From an uncultured Pelagibacteraceae bacterium (lineage in GTDB: Bacteria; Pseudomonadota; Alphaproteobacteria; Pelagibacterales; Pelagibacteraceae), in the NCBI GenBank assembly GCA_902630065.1, contig CACOTF010000001.1:197854-261853 (forward strand): DNA of 64,000 nucleotides, in the 5' to 3' direction. The notes under the pieces are model-generated. The model was not told where the DNA came from and ran no database searches. It saw nothing but the letters and a program-made list of their open reading frames with translations. The first letter of the stretch is position 1, and the number at the start of each line of letters is the position of its first letter. Shown one piece after another: positions 1 to 10,336 of the stretch. The translations under genes and the position numbers were made by a program.

Positions 1-675
1 GTCCAGTTCTACAGCATCTTTAGGATTTTTATGTTTTGCTATATGATTGACTTGATCGAAAGTAAATTGTCTTACAAGGTAAACTAACATCATTTCCAAT
101 CTAAAAGGACCATTAATTTCATCTCTATTTTTAATTCTAAACCTGTCTGCTAATCCAAATTTTCCTGAGCCATATACTGCAGTTGTTCTGTACAAGTATC
201 CAACTTTTGAAAGCTCATTAGTATTGGGCTGGATACCTTTTGATAAACACTCGACCACATAATTAAATGCTCTAACTGATCTATTTGCTCTTGAGAGAGT
301 TAGTTCTTTATAAGAAAGTCTCCCTACTTCTTGTTTAGGGACATTTTGTGAAAGTCTATCAATATCAATTTTTGAAGGAATGCCATCATACAAAGCAAAT
401 GCAGCATCCCATTTAGTTGCTATTACTCTATCAGATCTTTCCTCATCTTTAAGCTCATTAGCAAAACAAACTAAAGAATATGTTTTTTTATCTTTTGAAA
501 ATGAATAAATAGCTACTCCATATCCCCTATCATTCAAGTCAAAAAAATCTCTGTTATATTTCCAATCTTTGAACTCATTTAAAAATGATCTTAGAAAAGA
601 TAATTTAGATTGATGAAAAGATCCAAGCCTAGAAAGTTTCATTACAATTTTAGGATCTCTTAGTGGAACTTGCAT
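1..675 (-). CDS. hypothetical protein, truncated at the window edge (C-terminus outside)
   Basis: Not in the ORF track. Reverse-complement reading from ATG at 673-675 gives an open frame MQVPLRDPKIVMKLSRLGSFHQSKL...; start overlaps the stop of the upstream dipeptidase gene (TAATG). Confidence 0.7.
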   Translation of the reverse strand, partial: MQVPLRDPKIVMKLSRLGSFHQSKLSFLRSFLNEFKDWKYNRDFFDLNDRGYGVAIYSFSKDKKTYSLVCFANELKDEERSDRVIATKWDAAFALYDGIPSKIDIDRLSQNVPKQEVGRLSYKELTLSRANRSVRAFNYVVECLSKGIQPNTNELSKVGYLYRTTAVYGSGKFGLADRFRIKNRDEINGPFRLEMMLVYLVRQFTFDQVNHIAKHKNPKDAVELD

Positions 676-1643
676 TAATTAATTCCTTTATAAAAATTAA
701 ACCAGTTATTGCCAAGTATCTTATTTATCTCTTCTTCGTGAAAACCTTTATTTTTTAGTTCTGTGTTTATATTATTAAATCCTCTTGCATCCAAAAACCA
801 ATCTGGTTGTTTTGGAAAACCAGGTTTATCTTTACTACCTTCGCCAAAATTTTTTGATTTTGACCAAGTTCCATTTCTCATCCATTCAACTACACTGTCT
901 GGCTGGTTTAAACATAAGTCTGATCCTATTCCAACATTATCAATACCCATAATTTCAACTGTTCTTGCAACCATTTCACAAAAACTTTCTATTTTACAAT
1001 TCGTTCCATCTTTTAAGTGATGAGCATACAATGACAATCCTAACATTCCTCCACTATCGGATAAAACTTTTAATAATTCTGTAGATTTATTTCTTTTTGC
1101 TTCAAACCAAAAAGTTGGATTTGCATGAGTGATCGCAATTGGTTTTTGACTAATTTCAATTGCATCAAGTGTACTTTTCTCTGCTGAATGAGACATGTCA
1201 ACAACGATACCTACTCTATTCATTTCTTTAATAGCCTCTTTTCCAAAATTTGTAACTCCGCTATCATTTTTTTCATAACATCCAGTGGCTAATAATGATT
1301 GGTTGTTATAAGTTAATTGCATAAATCGACAACCTTGTGAGTGTACTTTTTCTATAAGAGCTATGTCGTCTTCAATTGGTGAACAATTTTGAAATCCAAA
1401 AAAAATTGCAGTTTTGTTTTCTTCTTTTGCTTTTGTAATATCATTGTAGTTATTGCCTAGAAATATAAGATCTTTATTTTCTTCGAAATGTTTATTCCAC
1501 TCTTTTATTCTTTGTTGTAATTCATCATAGTCTTCATGATAAACTAACGTTACGTGAACTGCATTTAATCCAGCTTTATTATTTATTTCAAAGATTTCTC
1601 TAGACCATTTACAATACTGAAGATTATCAATTCGATAATTCAT
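675..1643 (-). CDS. membrane dipeptidase (peptidase M19 / renal dipeptidase family)
   Basis: 322 aa; M19-like segments such as VVDMSHSAEKSTLDAIEISQKPIAITHANP and IMGIDNVGIGSDL. Confidence 0.8.
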   Translation of the reverse strand: MNYRIDNLQYCKWSREIFEINNKAGLNAVHVTLVYHEDYDELQQRIKEWNKHFEENKDLIFLGNNYNDITKAKEENKTAIFFGFQNCSPIEDDIALIEKVHSQGCRFMQLTYNNQSLLATGCYEKNDSGVTNFGKEAIKEMNRVGIVVDMSHSAEKSTLDAIEISQKPIAITHANPTFWFEAKRNKSTELLKVLSDSGGMLGLSLYAHHLKDGTNCKIESFCEMVARTVEIMGIDNVGIGSDLCLNQPDSVVEWMRNGTWSKSKNFGEGSKDKPGFPKQPDWFLDARGFNNINTELKNKGFHEEEINKILGNNWFNFYKGIN

Positions 1644-1747
1644 ATTTGATATACACTATTATTATTATTATGATTGTCACTAACTTAAACTGTCCTTAGC
1701 TAAAAATTGCAATTTAAAGGAAATATCTGTAAATTGATATTAGTTTC

Positions 1748-2242
1748 ATGATATACAAAAAAAAATCACATAAAGTATCAATTGTAATGGGTAGTCAGTC
1801 TGATTACAAAACCATGAAGAATTGTGAAAAAGTTCTAAAGATTTTAAAAGTTAATTATGAGACAAATATCGTTTCTGCACACAGAACTCCTGATAGACTT
1901 TATACCTATGCAAAGAAAGCAGAAAATAATAATATTTCTATTATTATTGCTGGGGCCGGAGGATCAGCGCATTTACCTGGTATGATTGCCGCAATAACTA
2001 GAATTCCAGTCATAGGTGTTCCCATCGAAAGTAAAAAGTTAAAAGGTTTAGATAGCCTACTATCAATTGCTCAAATGCCAAAAGGAATTCCTGTTGGTAC
2101 AGTTGCTATTGGAGAAGATGGTGCAATCAATGCTGGTTTATATGCTGCTTCAATTATAGCTACGTATGATAACAATGTAAAAAAAACACTTTTAAATTGG
2201 CGAAAAAAACAAACATCAAAAGTAAAAAAAAAACCAAAGTAA
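1748..2242 (+). CDS. purE: N5-carboxyaminoimidazole ribonucleotide mutase
   Basis: VSIVMGSQSDYKTM, VSAHRTPDR, AGAGGSAHLPGMIAA motifs; directly followed by purK. Confidence 0.95.
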   Translation: MIYKKKSHKVSIVMGSQSDYKTMKNCEKVLKILKVNYETNIVSAHRTPDRLYTYAKKAENNNISIIIAGAGGSAHLPGMIAAITRIPVIGVPIESKKLKGLDSLLSIAQMPKGIPVGTVAIGEDGAINAGLYAASIIATYDNNVKKTLLNWRKKQTSKVKKKPK

Positions 2243-2245
2243 TTA

Positions 2246-3289
2246 ATGTCTAAACCTGATCTAGGAATAATAGGTGGAGGACAATTAGGAAGTCTATTAG
2301 CATCTGCAGCAAAAAAACTTAATATTAAAACGGTTATTTTATCAGATGATAAAGATGCACCTGCAATCAATTTTGCAGATGAATTTATTTATGGAGATTA
2401 CAAAGACATTAATATTATCAATAACTTTTTAGAAAAAGTTGATCTTGTTACTTATGAGTTTGAAAATATCCCATATGATATATTGAAAAAAATTAATGAA
2501 ACCAAATCTGTATTACCAAGCCCCGAAATAAATAAATTAATTCAAAATAGAATGACTGAAAAAGAGTTTTTGAATAAAAACAATATAACTACAACACAGT
2601 TTGTAAGTATTAACGATTTAGATGATATAAAAATAAACGATAGATTAATACCTGGTTTATTGAAAACTTGTACACTTGGTTATGATGGAAAGGGCCAATA
2701 TAAAATAAATAATGTAAATGATTTAAATGAAGATTTTGATTTTTCAAAAGGCTACATTTTAGAAAAGATAGTAAATTTAAAAAAAGAAATTTCAGTAGTG
2801 GTTACAAGATTTGGTCACCAAAAATATGAAATTTATGATCCAATTGAAAATTATCATGAAGACCAGATTTTAAAAAACTCCAAAATTCCTGCTGATATAA
2901 GTGATGAAATTAAAAATAAAGCATTGGACTGGGCAAAAACAGTAGCTGAAGAGCTTGATTATATTGGTACTATGTGTGTAGAATTCTTTATAGATAAAAA
3001 TAATAATTTATATGCAAATGAAGTTGCGCCAAGAGTACATAATTCTGGACACCTAACTATAAATTCACACAATATTAGCCAATTTGAAAATCATATCAGA
3101 GCTGTATGTGGACTTGAAAAATTAGAAACAAAAAAAATTTATAATGCAAAAATGATTAATTTGATTGGTGAAGATATAATAGAATATAAAAATAAAAAAT
3201 TTAAAGAAAATGAATTTTTTTATGATTATTTAAAAAAAGAAATTAAAGCTAAAAGAAAAATGGGACATTTAACAACTATAGAAAAATAG
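2246..3289 (+). CDS. purK: N5-carboxyaminoimidazole ribonucleotide synthase
   Basis: IGIIGGGQLGSLLASAA-like N-terminus, ATP-grasp features, NEVAPRVHNSGHLT motif; adjacent to purE. Confidence 0.95.
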   Translation: MSKPDLGIIGGGQLGSLLASAAKKLNIKTVILSDDKDAPAINFADEFIYGDYKDINIINNFLEKVDLVTYEFENIPYDILKKINETKSVLPSPEINKLIQNRMTEKEFLNKNNITTTQFVSINDLDDIKINDRLIPGLLKTCTLGYDGKGQYKINNVNDLNEDFDFSKGYILEKIVNLKKEISVVVTRFGHQKYEIYDPIENYHEDQILKNSKIPADISDEIKNKALDWAKTVAEELDYIGTMCVEFFIDKNNNLYANEVAPRVHNSGHLTINSHNISQFENHIRAVCGLEKLETKKIYNAKMINLIGEDIIEYKNKKFKENEFFYDYLKKEIKAKRKMGHLTTIEK

Positions 3290-3290
3290 T

Positions 3291-3914
3291 TTAAGAAATT
3301 GTTTGTATCAAAGAAATATTATTGTTCGTAGGTTTATTAACTTCCTTTGATACTTCATGAAAGTTTAATTTTGTTTTTTTACACTCTTTAAGAAAACTCG
3401 ATCCTGTTAATTCAAGATTTAAATATCTATTAACATCATTTTCATTAATTATAACAGGTTGTCTATGATGTATTTCTTTAATATTTTCATCTGCATCCTC
3501 GGTTATTAAACAAAATTGATCATTGTCATAAATAGCCGCTAAATACATAAGCTTTTTATCCTCTCTTAAAAAATAATAAGGTGTTTTATTTTCTTTTTCT
3601 CTTTTCCATTCATAAAAACCATCTGCTACCGCTACACATCTATGTAGCCGAATTAATTTTTTGAAAGACACTTTTTCATCTATAGTTTCTAGTCTTGCAT
3701 TTATTAAAGGTTTAAAGTCTTTTTGCTTAGCCCAGCTAGGTACTACTCCCCACTTTAAATTTTCTAAAGTATTTCCATTATTATATTTTTTAATCACAGG
3801 TAATTTTTGAAATGGGTGTGCATTATAATTTTCATTATCTTCAACTTGTATAGCTGACTTAACAAGTTTTTTTGTTTTTGTAACGGGGCTAGTTATTACG
3901 TATCTTCCACACAT
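3291..3914 (-). CDS. SOS response-associated peptidase (SRAP/YedK/HMCES family)
   Basis: Starts MCGRY (catalytic Cys2); WGVVPSWAK, INARLETIDEK, DGFYEWKR, HHRQPVII motifs. Confidence 0.9.
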   Translation of the reverse strand: MCGRYVITSPVTKTKKLVKSAIQVEDNENYNAHPFQKLPVIKKYNNGNTLENLKWGVVPSWAKQKDFKPLINARLETIDEKVSFKKLIRLHRCVAVADGFYEWKREKENKTPYYFLREDKKLMYLAAIYDNDQFCLITEDADENIKEIHHRQPVIINENDVNRYLNLELTGSSFLKECKKTKLNFHEVSKEVNKPTNNNISLIQTIS

Positions 3915-3931
3915 ATTTAATTTTCTTGGTT

Positions 3932-3949
3932 TAATCTAAATTTAGATTA
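3932..3949. promoter_or_regulatory. 18-bp perfect palindrome TAATCTAAATTTAGATTA in a divergent intergenic gap
   Basis: Read directly; lies in the 36-bp gap between SRAP (-) and GNAT (+) genes. Confidence 0.4.
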
Positions 3950-3950
3950 T

Positions 3951-4421
3951 ATGTTTTTCAAAACCATGAAATCAATAGAAAATAATTTTGATGATCCGCA
4001 AGTAAATGAGTTGCTAACTAAGCATTTTATTGAATTGAGATCAGTTTCTCCTGAGGGGAGTTCACATGTATTAGATATACCTGGATTAAAGGTTCCAAGT
4101 ATAAAATTCTGGAGTTTGTGGGAAAATAATGAATTAATTGGTTGTGGAGCTTTAAAATTATTTGATGAAACACATGGAGAATTTAAATCTATAAGAGTTT
4201 CGGATAAGTTTAGAAATAAAAAATATGGTGGAAAAATAATTTCACATCTTATTGAAAAATCTAAACAAATAGGAATTACTAAACTAAGTGTCGAAACTGG
4301 TGCAGGTGATTTTTTTGCGCCCGCTAGAAAACTTTTTAAAAGTTTTGGTTTTAAAGAGTGTGGGCCTTTTGCGCACTATAAAGACGATCCTAATTCGTGC
4401 TATTATTCAGTAGACATTTGA
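3951..4421 (+). CDS. GNAT family N-acetyltransferase
   Basis: IRVSDKFRNKKYGGKIISHLIEKSKQIGITKLSVETG acetyl-CoA binding pattern. True start may be the in-frame ATG at 3966. Confidence 0.8.
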   Translation: MFFKTMKSIENNFDDPQVNELLTKHFIELRSVSPEGSSHVLDIPGLKVPSIKFWSLWENNELIGCGALKLFDETHGEFKSIRVSDKFRNKKYGGKIISHLIEKSKQIGITKLSVETGAGDFFAPARKLFKSFGFKECGPFAHYKDDPNSCYYSVDI

Positions 4422-4431
4422 GGAGTTTAGT

Positions 4432-4872
4432 TTGGAAACAGATAAATCAAGACCATTTGTATTATATGTTGCTGAAATCATTTATCGAAAGATATACGAA
4501 ATCAAGATTAAAAATCCAAATTTAACTAATATTCAAGCTTTTGAAATATTTATTGCATCAGATGATTATAATGAAATTAGCTCAGGAAATTTTCATGATA
4601 AATGGTTTAAAGAACTTGAGAATAATGACTACATAGATAAATCTACAAAAAAAAAGATTAATCAAGAAACTATAAGACTTTTACAAATACAAAAAGATAC
4701 TATGATTAAACAACTAATGAAAATCCCAAAATTATATTATGCAAAAAGTCACTTTCCTTTAGAATTATCTCAAAGAGCATTTGATCATTTGTGGAGAGTT
4801 TGTGAAAGTTATGAACTTTGGTGTAAAGAAACTAAACAAAATGCATTAATATTATTAAATTTAACAGAATAA
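4432..4872 (+). CDS. hypothetical protein
   Basis: 146-aa ORF between GNAT and MFS genes, compact same-strand spacing. Confidence 0.6.
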   Translation: METDKSRPFVLYVAEIIYRKIYEIKIKNPNLTNIQAFEIFIASDDYNEISSGNFHDKWFKELENNDYIDKSTKKKINQETIRLLQIQKDTMIKQLMKIPKLYYAKSHFPLELSQRAFDHLWRVCESYELWCKETKQNALILLNLTE

Positions 4873-4875
4873 TTT

Positions 4876-6492
4876 ATGAGCAATAAAATTTTGAGATTTA
4901 TAGATAGCACTTTAATAGATTTAGGTAGACAGTTTAAATGGACCTATCTACCACCATTGATGATTTATCTTGCTGCTGGTATTTCAGGACTAACAGGTAT
5001 AGTTGGAACTTTTTTCGTTAAAGACTATCTAAACTTATCTGCTGCTTTTCTTGCTGGACTGGGTTTTTGGGCTGGAATTCCATGGGCACTGAAGATGCCT
5101 TTAGGTCATCTTGTTGATCTTATCTGGAATAAAAAAAATTACATGGTTTTTGTAGGAGCTTCCTTAATCTCATTAAGTTTAATTATAATGTACGGTTTAA
5201 TAATTCATACTGAATGGATGTCCTCAATTCTTTCAGTTGAAACATGGTTTGTGGTCAGTGTTTTGCTTGCTCCGATTGGTTATGTTGTGCAAGATGTTGT
5301 AGCTGATGCTATGACTGTAGAAGCAGTTCCTTTAGTTGATGACAGTGGAAATAAATTCTCAAGAGATGAAATCAAACTTATGCATACAACAATGCAAACT
5401 CTTGGAAGATTTGCAATAATTGGTGGAACTGTTTTAGTTGCTTTAGCTAATGTAATTCTCTTTAAAGGAGTGGACGAGCTTGAACAAGCAGATAAGATAA
5501 GTTTATACGGTTCAATTTATATATATGCTTTAATAATCCCAATTGTATCTGTAGTAGGAATATTTCTTGCTTCATATCTAAAAAATCAAAAGAAAAGAAA
5601 ACTCATTGAACAAGGTTTAGAGGGTGACCAAGATTATGCTCCTTCAGAGAAAACTGAAGTTAACTGGTGGATATTAGGTGGAAGCTTGGTTTTTGTTATC
5701 TTCACTTTAGGTATTGGTTCATTCAAAGTGCCTTTTGCTCAAGAAATTGTTTTTGTAGGTTCAATGGCAATTATTCTATTTTTAATGAATAAATTAGTTA
5801 AAGAACTTCCTCAAGATTTAAGACTTACTGTTGTAGGAACGGCAATAATAATTTTTATTTTTAGAGCAATGCCAGGACCTGGTCCAGGTTTATCTTGGTT
5901 TGAAATTGATGTACTTGAATTCAATGAACAATTTTTTTCAGTCTTATCACTTATAGCTTCAGTTTTAACCCTTGTAGGGATTATCTTATTAAGACCATTT
6001 ATGGCAAACAACTCAATAGCTAGAATAATAGTGATTTTATCTGTTGCAGGCGCCATTTTATTTTTACCAAGTGTTGGTATGTATTATGGATTTCACAATT
6101 GGACATCATCTATTACTAATGGAGTTGTTGATGCCAAGTTTATTGCAATATTAAATACTGCACTTGAGTCACCTTTGGGACAAGTCTCAATGATACCTTT
6201 GCTTGCATGGATTGCTAAAAATGCGCCTTCACACTTGAAAGCAACTTTCTTTGCAGTATTCGCATCTTTTACAAATCTTGCTTTATCAGCAAGTGCTTTG
6301 GGGACTAAATATTTAAATGAAATTTATGTTATTACTAGAGAAGTAAAAGATAAGGTAACAAACTCCATTCTTACCACTGCCGATTATTCAGATCTAGGTA
6401 TTTTATTAATTACAGTAACACTAATAACTTTAATAATTCCAATTGTGTTTGTGGTTATAATTCAAAAAACTAAATTTAAAACTTCAGAATAA
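4876..6492 (+). CDS. MFS-type transporter, possibly folate/biopterin transporter (BT1) like
   Basis: About 12 hydrophobic segments; N-terminal FFVKDYLNLSAAFLAGLGFWAGIPWALKMPLGHLVDLIW resembles BT1-family proteins. Confidence 0.65.
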   Translation: MSNKILRFIDSTLIDLGRQFKWTYLPPLMIYLAAGISGLTGIVGTFFVKDYLNLSAAFLAGLGFWAGIPWALKMPLGHLVDLIWNKKNYMVFVGASLISLSLIIMYGLIIHTEWMSSILSVETWFVVSVLLAPIGYVVQDVVADAMTVEAVPLVDDSGNKFSRDEIKLMHTTMQTLGRFAIIGGTVLVALANVILFKGVDELEQADKISLYGSIYIYALIIPIVSVVGIFLASYLKNQKKRKLIEQGLEGDQDYAPSEKTEVNWWILGGSLVFVIFTLGIGSFKVPFAQEIVFVGSMAIILFLMNKLVKELPQDLRLTVVGTAIIIFIFRAMPGPGPGLSWFEIDVLEFNEQFFSVLSLIASVLTLVGIILLRPFMANNSIARIIVILSVAGAILFLPSVGMYYGFHNWTSSITNGVVDAKFIAILNTALESPLGQVSMIPLLAWIAKNAPSHLKATFFAVFASFTNLALSASALGTKYLNEIYVITREVKDKVTNSILTTADYSDLGILLITVTLITLIIPIVFVVIIQKTKFKTSE

Positions 6493-6495
6493 TTT

Positions 6496-7074
6496 TTATT
6501 CAGCTTTATAGCCAAATTCTAAACAAGCATCAGTTATTGAGTGGTAAAGAGATTCACCAAAACTTCTTAAAGCAAATATTCTTACCTTTCTTGGATTTGA
6601 GCTAATAAAATCAATAGTTATTGTGATTGCGTGAAAAGCTGAATTAGAACATTTTCCTTCATCAAGACCATCTAAATTTAACGGACAACCCTTTTTCAAT
6701 ACTTCATCCACTAAAGAACCTTCCAATTCCAGTATTGTTCTTGAATGAGATAGATCTGTTAATGCAAAATCATCGTGACTTAAGCTCTCTAAAATAGATT
6801 TTTCTATTTCTTTACTTTTTGAAACGACTAACCAATTATCAGGTCCCATCCATAAAATTCTTGTATTAGTATTTGAAGATACCAAGAGTGTCTCAGATAA
6901 ATTTAAATTATCTATTTTTATTTTATCAATACTAATTGAAGATTTTTTATATTTAACAATTTGATAAATCAAAACATCTTTGATTTCTCTAATATTTATT
7001 AGCTCATCTTTATTATCGTGGCTGCCAAACAATCCATGTTTATGAATATTTTCTAGTGCAGAAACATTTTTCAT
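6496..7074 (-). CDS. soxG: heterotetrameric sarcosine oxidase gamma-type subunit (SoxG; or NMG dehydrogenase MgdD-like)
   Basis: 192 aa; LTDLSHSRTILELEG...LKKGCPLNLD pattern; last gene of soxBDAG order, ATGA overlap with soxA. Confidence 0.8.
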   Translation of the reverse strand: MKNVSALENIHKHGLFGSHDNKDELINIREIKDVLIYQIVKYKKSSISIDKIKIDNLNLSETLLVSSNTNTRILWMGPDNWLVVSKSKEIEKSILESLSHDDFALTDLSHSRTILELEGSLVDEVLKKGCPLNLDGLDEGKCSNSAFHAITITIDFISSNPRKVRIFALRSFGESLYHSITDACLEFGYKAE

Positions 7075-10067
7075 GATCTTACTCTTTTTCCTTCTGGATC
7101 AACATAATGTGAAGATATAACTTCTACTTCAATTGATTTATTTTTTAATGGTGATACTGCAAAAAACTTTTTACCTATCATGTTTTTTCCATCTTTCATA
7201 ATTGCTAGAGAAAATGGATTATTATTTTCTACACTCCAACAAGAAGAAGAAACGTGACCAAGTTTAGGATTAGGTAATTTTGCATTCTGATCTTGGACGA
7301 TATGAGATCCTTCAGGAATACTAGACTTTCTATCAATTGGAATAAGTCCAACAATTTTTTGTCTGCTTTCAACGTTAAATGCTTCTCTTCCTAAAGAATT
7401 TTTTCCAATAAAATCTTTTTTCTTTGAAACTAATCCATTTAGTGAAACATCTGATGGGATTGTTCGGCCATCTAATTCTGGTCCTGCAACGTGTCCCATT
7501 TCTATTCTTAATGTTGATAAAGCTTCAGTTCCGTAAGGCTGATTTCCAAATTCTTTTCCCACTTCCATCATTTTCTCCCACATAAACATGCCATGATCTG
7601 ATTTGACATTAATCTCGTATGCAAGCTCACCAGAAAATGAAATTCTAAAAATTCTCGATGGAACACCAAAAAAGTCTGCTTCTTTATAGCCCATAAAAGG
7701 CAATGAATCATTTGAAACATCTAAGTCTGGATATAATTTTGATAACATGTCTCTAGATTTAGGCCCAGCAATTGCAGCTCCTGCCCATTGCTCAGTTGTA
7801 GATACAACGTTTACATTTAATTCAGGCCAAACAATTTGAAGATAATATTCTAAGTGAGATAAAACATTTGCAGCTTGTGCAGTTGTAGTGGTCATATGAT
7901 AATGATTTTCTGAAATCCTTGTTGTTGTTCCATCATCCATGACAATTCCATCTTCTCTGAGCATTAATCCATATCTTGCTTTTCCAACAGGTAATTTCAT
8001 CCAAGCATTTGTATAAACTCTATTTAAAAATTCTGCTGCATCTGGACCTTTGATATCAATTTTTCCTAATGTTGTTACATCACAAATACCAACGTTCTCT
8101 CTAACATTTTTTGCTTCTCGCTTAGAAGCTTCAAATAAAGTTTCATTTCCTTGTTTGTAATATCGAGGTCTCTTCCAGGCACCTGCATCGACAAAAACAG
8201 CATTATTTTTCTCATGCCATTCATGCATTGGAGTTTTTCTAGTCGGCATATATTCCATACCTACTTCACGACCAACTATTGTCCCGATTGTAATTGGCGT
8301 GAAAGGTGGTCTAAATGTTGTGTGTCCCACTTCAGGAACTATTTTATTTTCTATATTAGATACCAATTGAAGACCGTTTAAATTACTTGTACGGCCTTGA
8401 TCTGTTGCCATTCCAAGAGTTGTATATCTTTTGACGTGCTCTATTGATCTGTAACCTTCTCTTAGTGCAATTTCTATATCAGAAACTGATACATCATTTT
8501 GAAAATCAACAAATCTTTTTGGATTTTCATTTTTAGGTAATGGCATACACCAAAATTTATCATGAGCACCATATTTTTTTTCATTTACATTTGGAATTGC
8601 AATTTCTGTTTTAGTATCTGTTATTTTAGCAGAAAGATTTGAACCATTTTCAAAACCATTTTTTAAACTTTCTTCTAAAGTAAAAGATCCATTTGCTGCG
8701 CCAACTGAGGTCTCGTGTTGTTTTTTCTTATCAGGAATAAATGCATCAATTCTTTCTTCATACTTAAGTTTATTTCCTGATTGTGATGCTAAATGTACAG
8801 ATGGTGTCCAAAATCCAGACACACAAATACAATCACAATCTACAGTTTCTATTTTCTCAAAAGAATTTTTATCTTTATTCAGTTTGCCAATTTTTGCAGA
8901 TTTAACTTTTTTGTATCCATTAGCAACAATAACACCGTGAGAAAATCTTATATCTATTCCCTTTGATTTAGCTTCATCGATTAATTCTGATGAAAGTTCT
9001 TCTCTAGTATCTAATATAATTGGTTCAACATTATTTTTTTTGAACTCTAAAGCTGTTTCATATGCACTATCGTTATTAGTAAATATTAAAGGCTTCTTTC
9101 CTACTAAAACTCCGTAGACCTTCATATATTCTTTTGCAGCTGCTGATAAAAAAATTCCTGGAGTATCATTGTTACCAAATACAATCGGTCTTTCAATTGA
9201 ACCAGTTGATAAAATTGTTTCTTTAGCTCTAATATACCAAAGTCTTTGTCTTGGAGTGAATTTTGATTTTTTTTCTAAATGATCACTAACTCTCTCAAAC
9301 ATAACCAGCATATTATGATCATAGTAACCAAAAACTTGTGATCTATTTTTTACAGTTACATTAGGCATAGATTTTAATTCAGTAATAATTTTTTCTGCCC
9401 AATCTTTTCCTGATAAATTATCGATGCTTACATCGTCAGTTAAAAGTGTTCCTCCAAATCTTGGTTTATCCTCAGCTAAAATTACTTTTGCTCCATTTTT
9501 TGCAGCAGCATAAGCACTTGCTAATCCAGAGGGTCCTGATCCAGTAACTAACAAATCGCAATACTCAAATTTATGTTCATATCTTTCTTTATCTTTTTCT
9601 ATCGAAGCAACCCCTAATCCTGCGGCTTTTCTAATGAAAGGTTCGTAAATTTTATACCAGAAGCTTTTAGGCCACATAAATGTTTTGTAATAAAACCCAG
9701 CAGGGAAAAACATTTTTAAAAAATTATTAATTGCACCAATATCAAAATTTACTGATGGCCAACAGTTTTGGCTTGTTGCAGACAAACCTTCAACGAGTTC
9801 CATTTCTGTTGCATTAACATTTGGCTCTGAATGACCGTTGAATTCTACTTGAAGCTTTGCGTTTGGCTCCTCTACTCCTGCACCAAAAAAACCTCTCGGT
9901 CTATGATATTTAAAACTTCTACCGACTAAGTGTATTCCATTTGCTATTAAAGCAGATGCAATTGTATCACCTTCATATCCAAATAATTTTTTACCGTTAA
10001 AAGTAAAAGATATTTTTTTGTTTCGATTAATTAATCCCTCTTTATTTAATCTAAATGGTTGGCTCAT
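7071..10067 (-). CDS. soxA: heterotetrameric sarcosine oxidase alpha-type subunit (SoxA; or MgdC-like)
   Basis: 998 aa; N-terminal FAD/NAD-binding (LLVTGSGPSGLASAYAAAKNGAKVILAED) and C-terminal GcvT-like aminomethyltransferase domain. Confidence 0.88.
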   Translation of the reverse strand: MSQPFRLNKEGLINRNKKISFTFNGKKLFGYEGDTIASALIANGIHLVGRSFKYHRPRGFFGAGVEEPNAKLQVEFNGHSEPNVNATEMELVEGLSATSQNCWPSVNFDIGAINNFLKMFFPAGFYYKTFMWPKSFWYKIYEPFIRKAAGLGVASIEKDKERYEHKFEYCDLLVTGSGPSGLASAYAAAKNGAKVILAEDKPRFGGTLLTDDVSIDNLSGKDWAEKIITELKSMPNVTVKNRSQVFGYYDHNMLVMFERVSDHLEKKSKFTPRQRLWYIRAKETILSTGSIERPIVFGNNDTPGIFLSAAAKEYMKVYGVLVGKKPLIFTNNDSAYETALEFKKNNVEPIILDTREELSSELIDEAKSKGIDIRFSHGVIVANGYKKVKSAKIGKLNKDKNSFEKIETVDCDCICVSGFWTPSVHLASQSGNKLKYEERIDAFIPDKKKQHETSVGAANGSFTLEESLKNGFENGSNLSAKITDTKTEIAIPNVNEKKYGAHDKFWCMPLPKNENPKRFVDFQNDVSVSDIEIALREGYRSIEHVKRYTTLGMATDQGRTSNLNGLQLVSNIENKIVPEVGHTTFRPPFTPITIGTIVGREVGMEYMPTRKTPMHEWHEKNNAVFVDAGAWKRPRYYKQGNETLFEASKREAKNVRENVGICDVTTLGKIDIKGPDAAEFLNRVYTNAWMKLPVGKARYGLMLREDGIVMDDGTTTRISENHYHMTTTTAQAANVLSHLEYYLQIVWPELNVNVVSTTEQWAGAAIAGPKSRDMLSKLYPDLDVSNDSLPFMGYKEADFFGVPSRIFRISFSGELAYEINVKSDHGMFMWEKMMEVGKEFGNQPYGTEALSTLRIEMGHVAGPELDGRTIPSDVSLNGLVSKKKDFIGKNSLGREAFNVESRQKIVGLIPIDRKSSIPEGSHIVQDQNAKLPNPKLGHVSSSCWSVENNNPFSLAIMKDGKNMIGKKFFAVSPLKNKSIEVEVISSHYVDPEGKRVRS

Positions 10068-10333
10068 CTTATTTCTTCTGTGACTTTTGCTGTTTGGAAA
10101 ATTTCATGTGTGGCGGTGTCTCTTTGCACCTTAATCCATTGTCTACATCCAGCTATATGTTGCCATAACTCTATATGTTTACCTCTTGGACTTTTTCTCA
10201 TATAAACAAAATTATCCCAATCTTCACTTGATACTTCTTCATTTATATTAGGTCTTTTTACAGTTGCATCACCTCCATATGAAAATTCTTTTTGTGCTCT
10301 AAAACCGCAATAAGGACATTTGATGTATAACAT
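10064..10333 (-). CDS. soxD: sarcosine oxidase delta-type subunit (SoxD; or MgdB-like)
   Basis: 89 aa; IKCPYCGFRAQKEFSYGGDA...HIAGCRQW; ATGA overlap with soxA. Confidence 0.88.
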   Translation of the reverse strand: MLYIKCPYCGFRAQKEFSYGGDATVKRPNINEEVSSEDWDNFVYMRKSPRGKHIELWQHIAGCRQWIKVQRDTATHEIFQTAKVTEEIR

Positions 10334-10336
10334 TTT

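Noticed and set aside
763-1020. 85-aa + strand ORF
   Set aside because: Antisense to the M19 dipeptidase gene, no motif; typical shadow ORF.
1704-1715. AAATTGCAATTT palindrome upstream of purE
   Set aside because: Short AT-rich palindrome expected by chance at this base composition.
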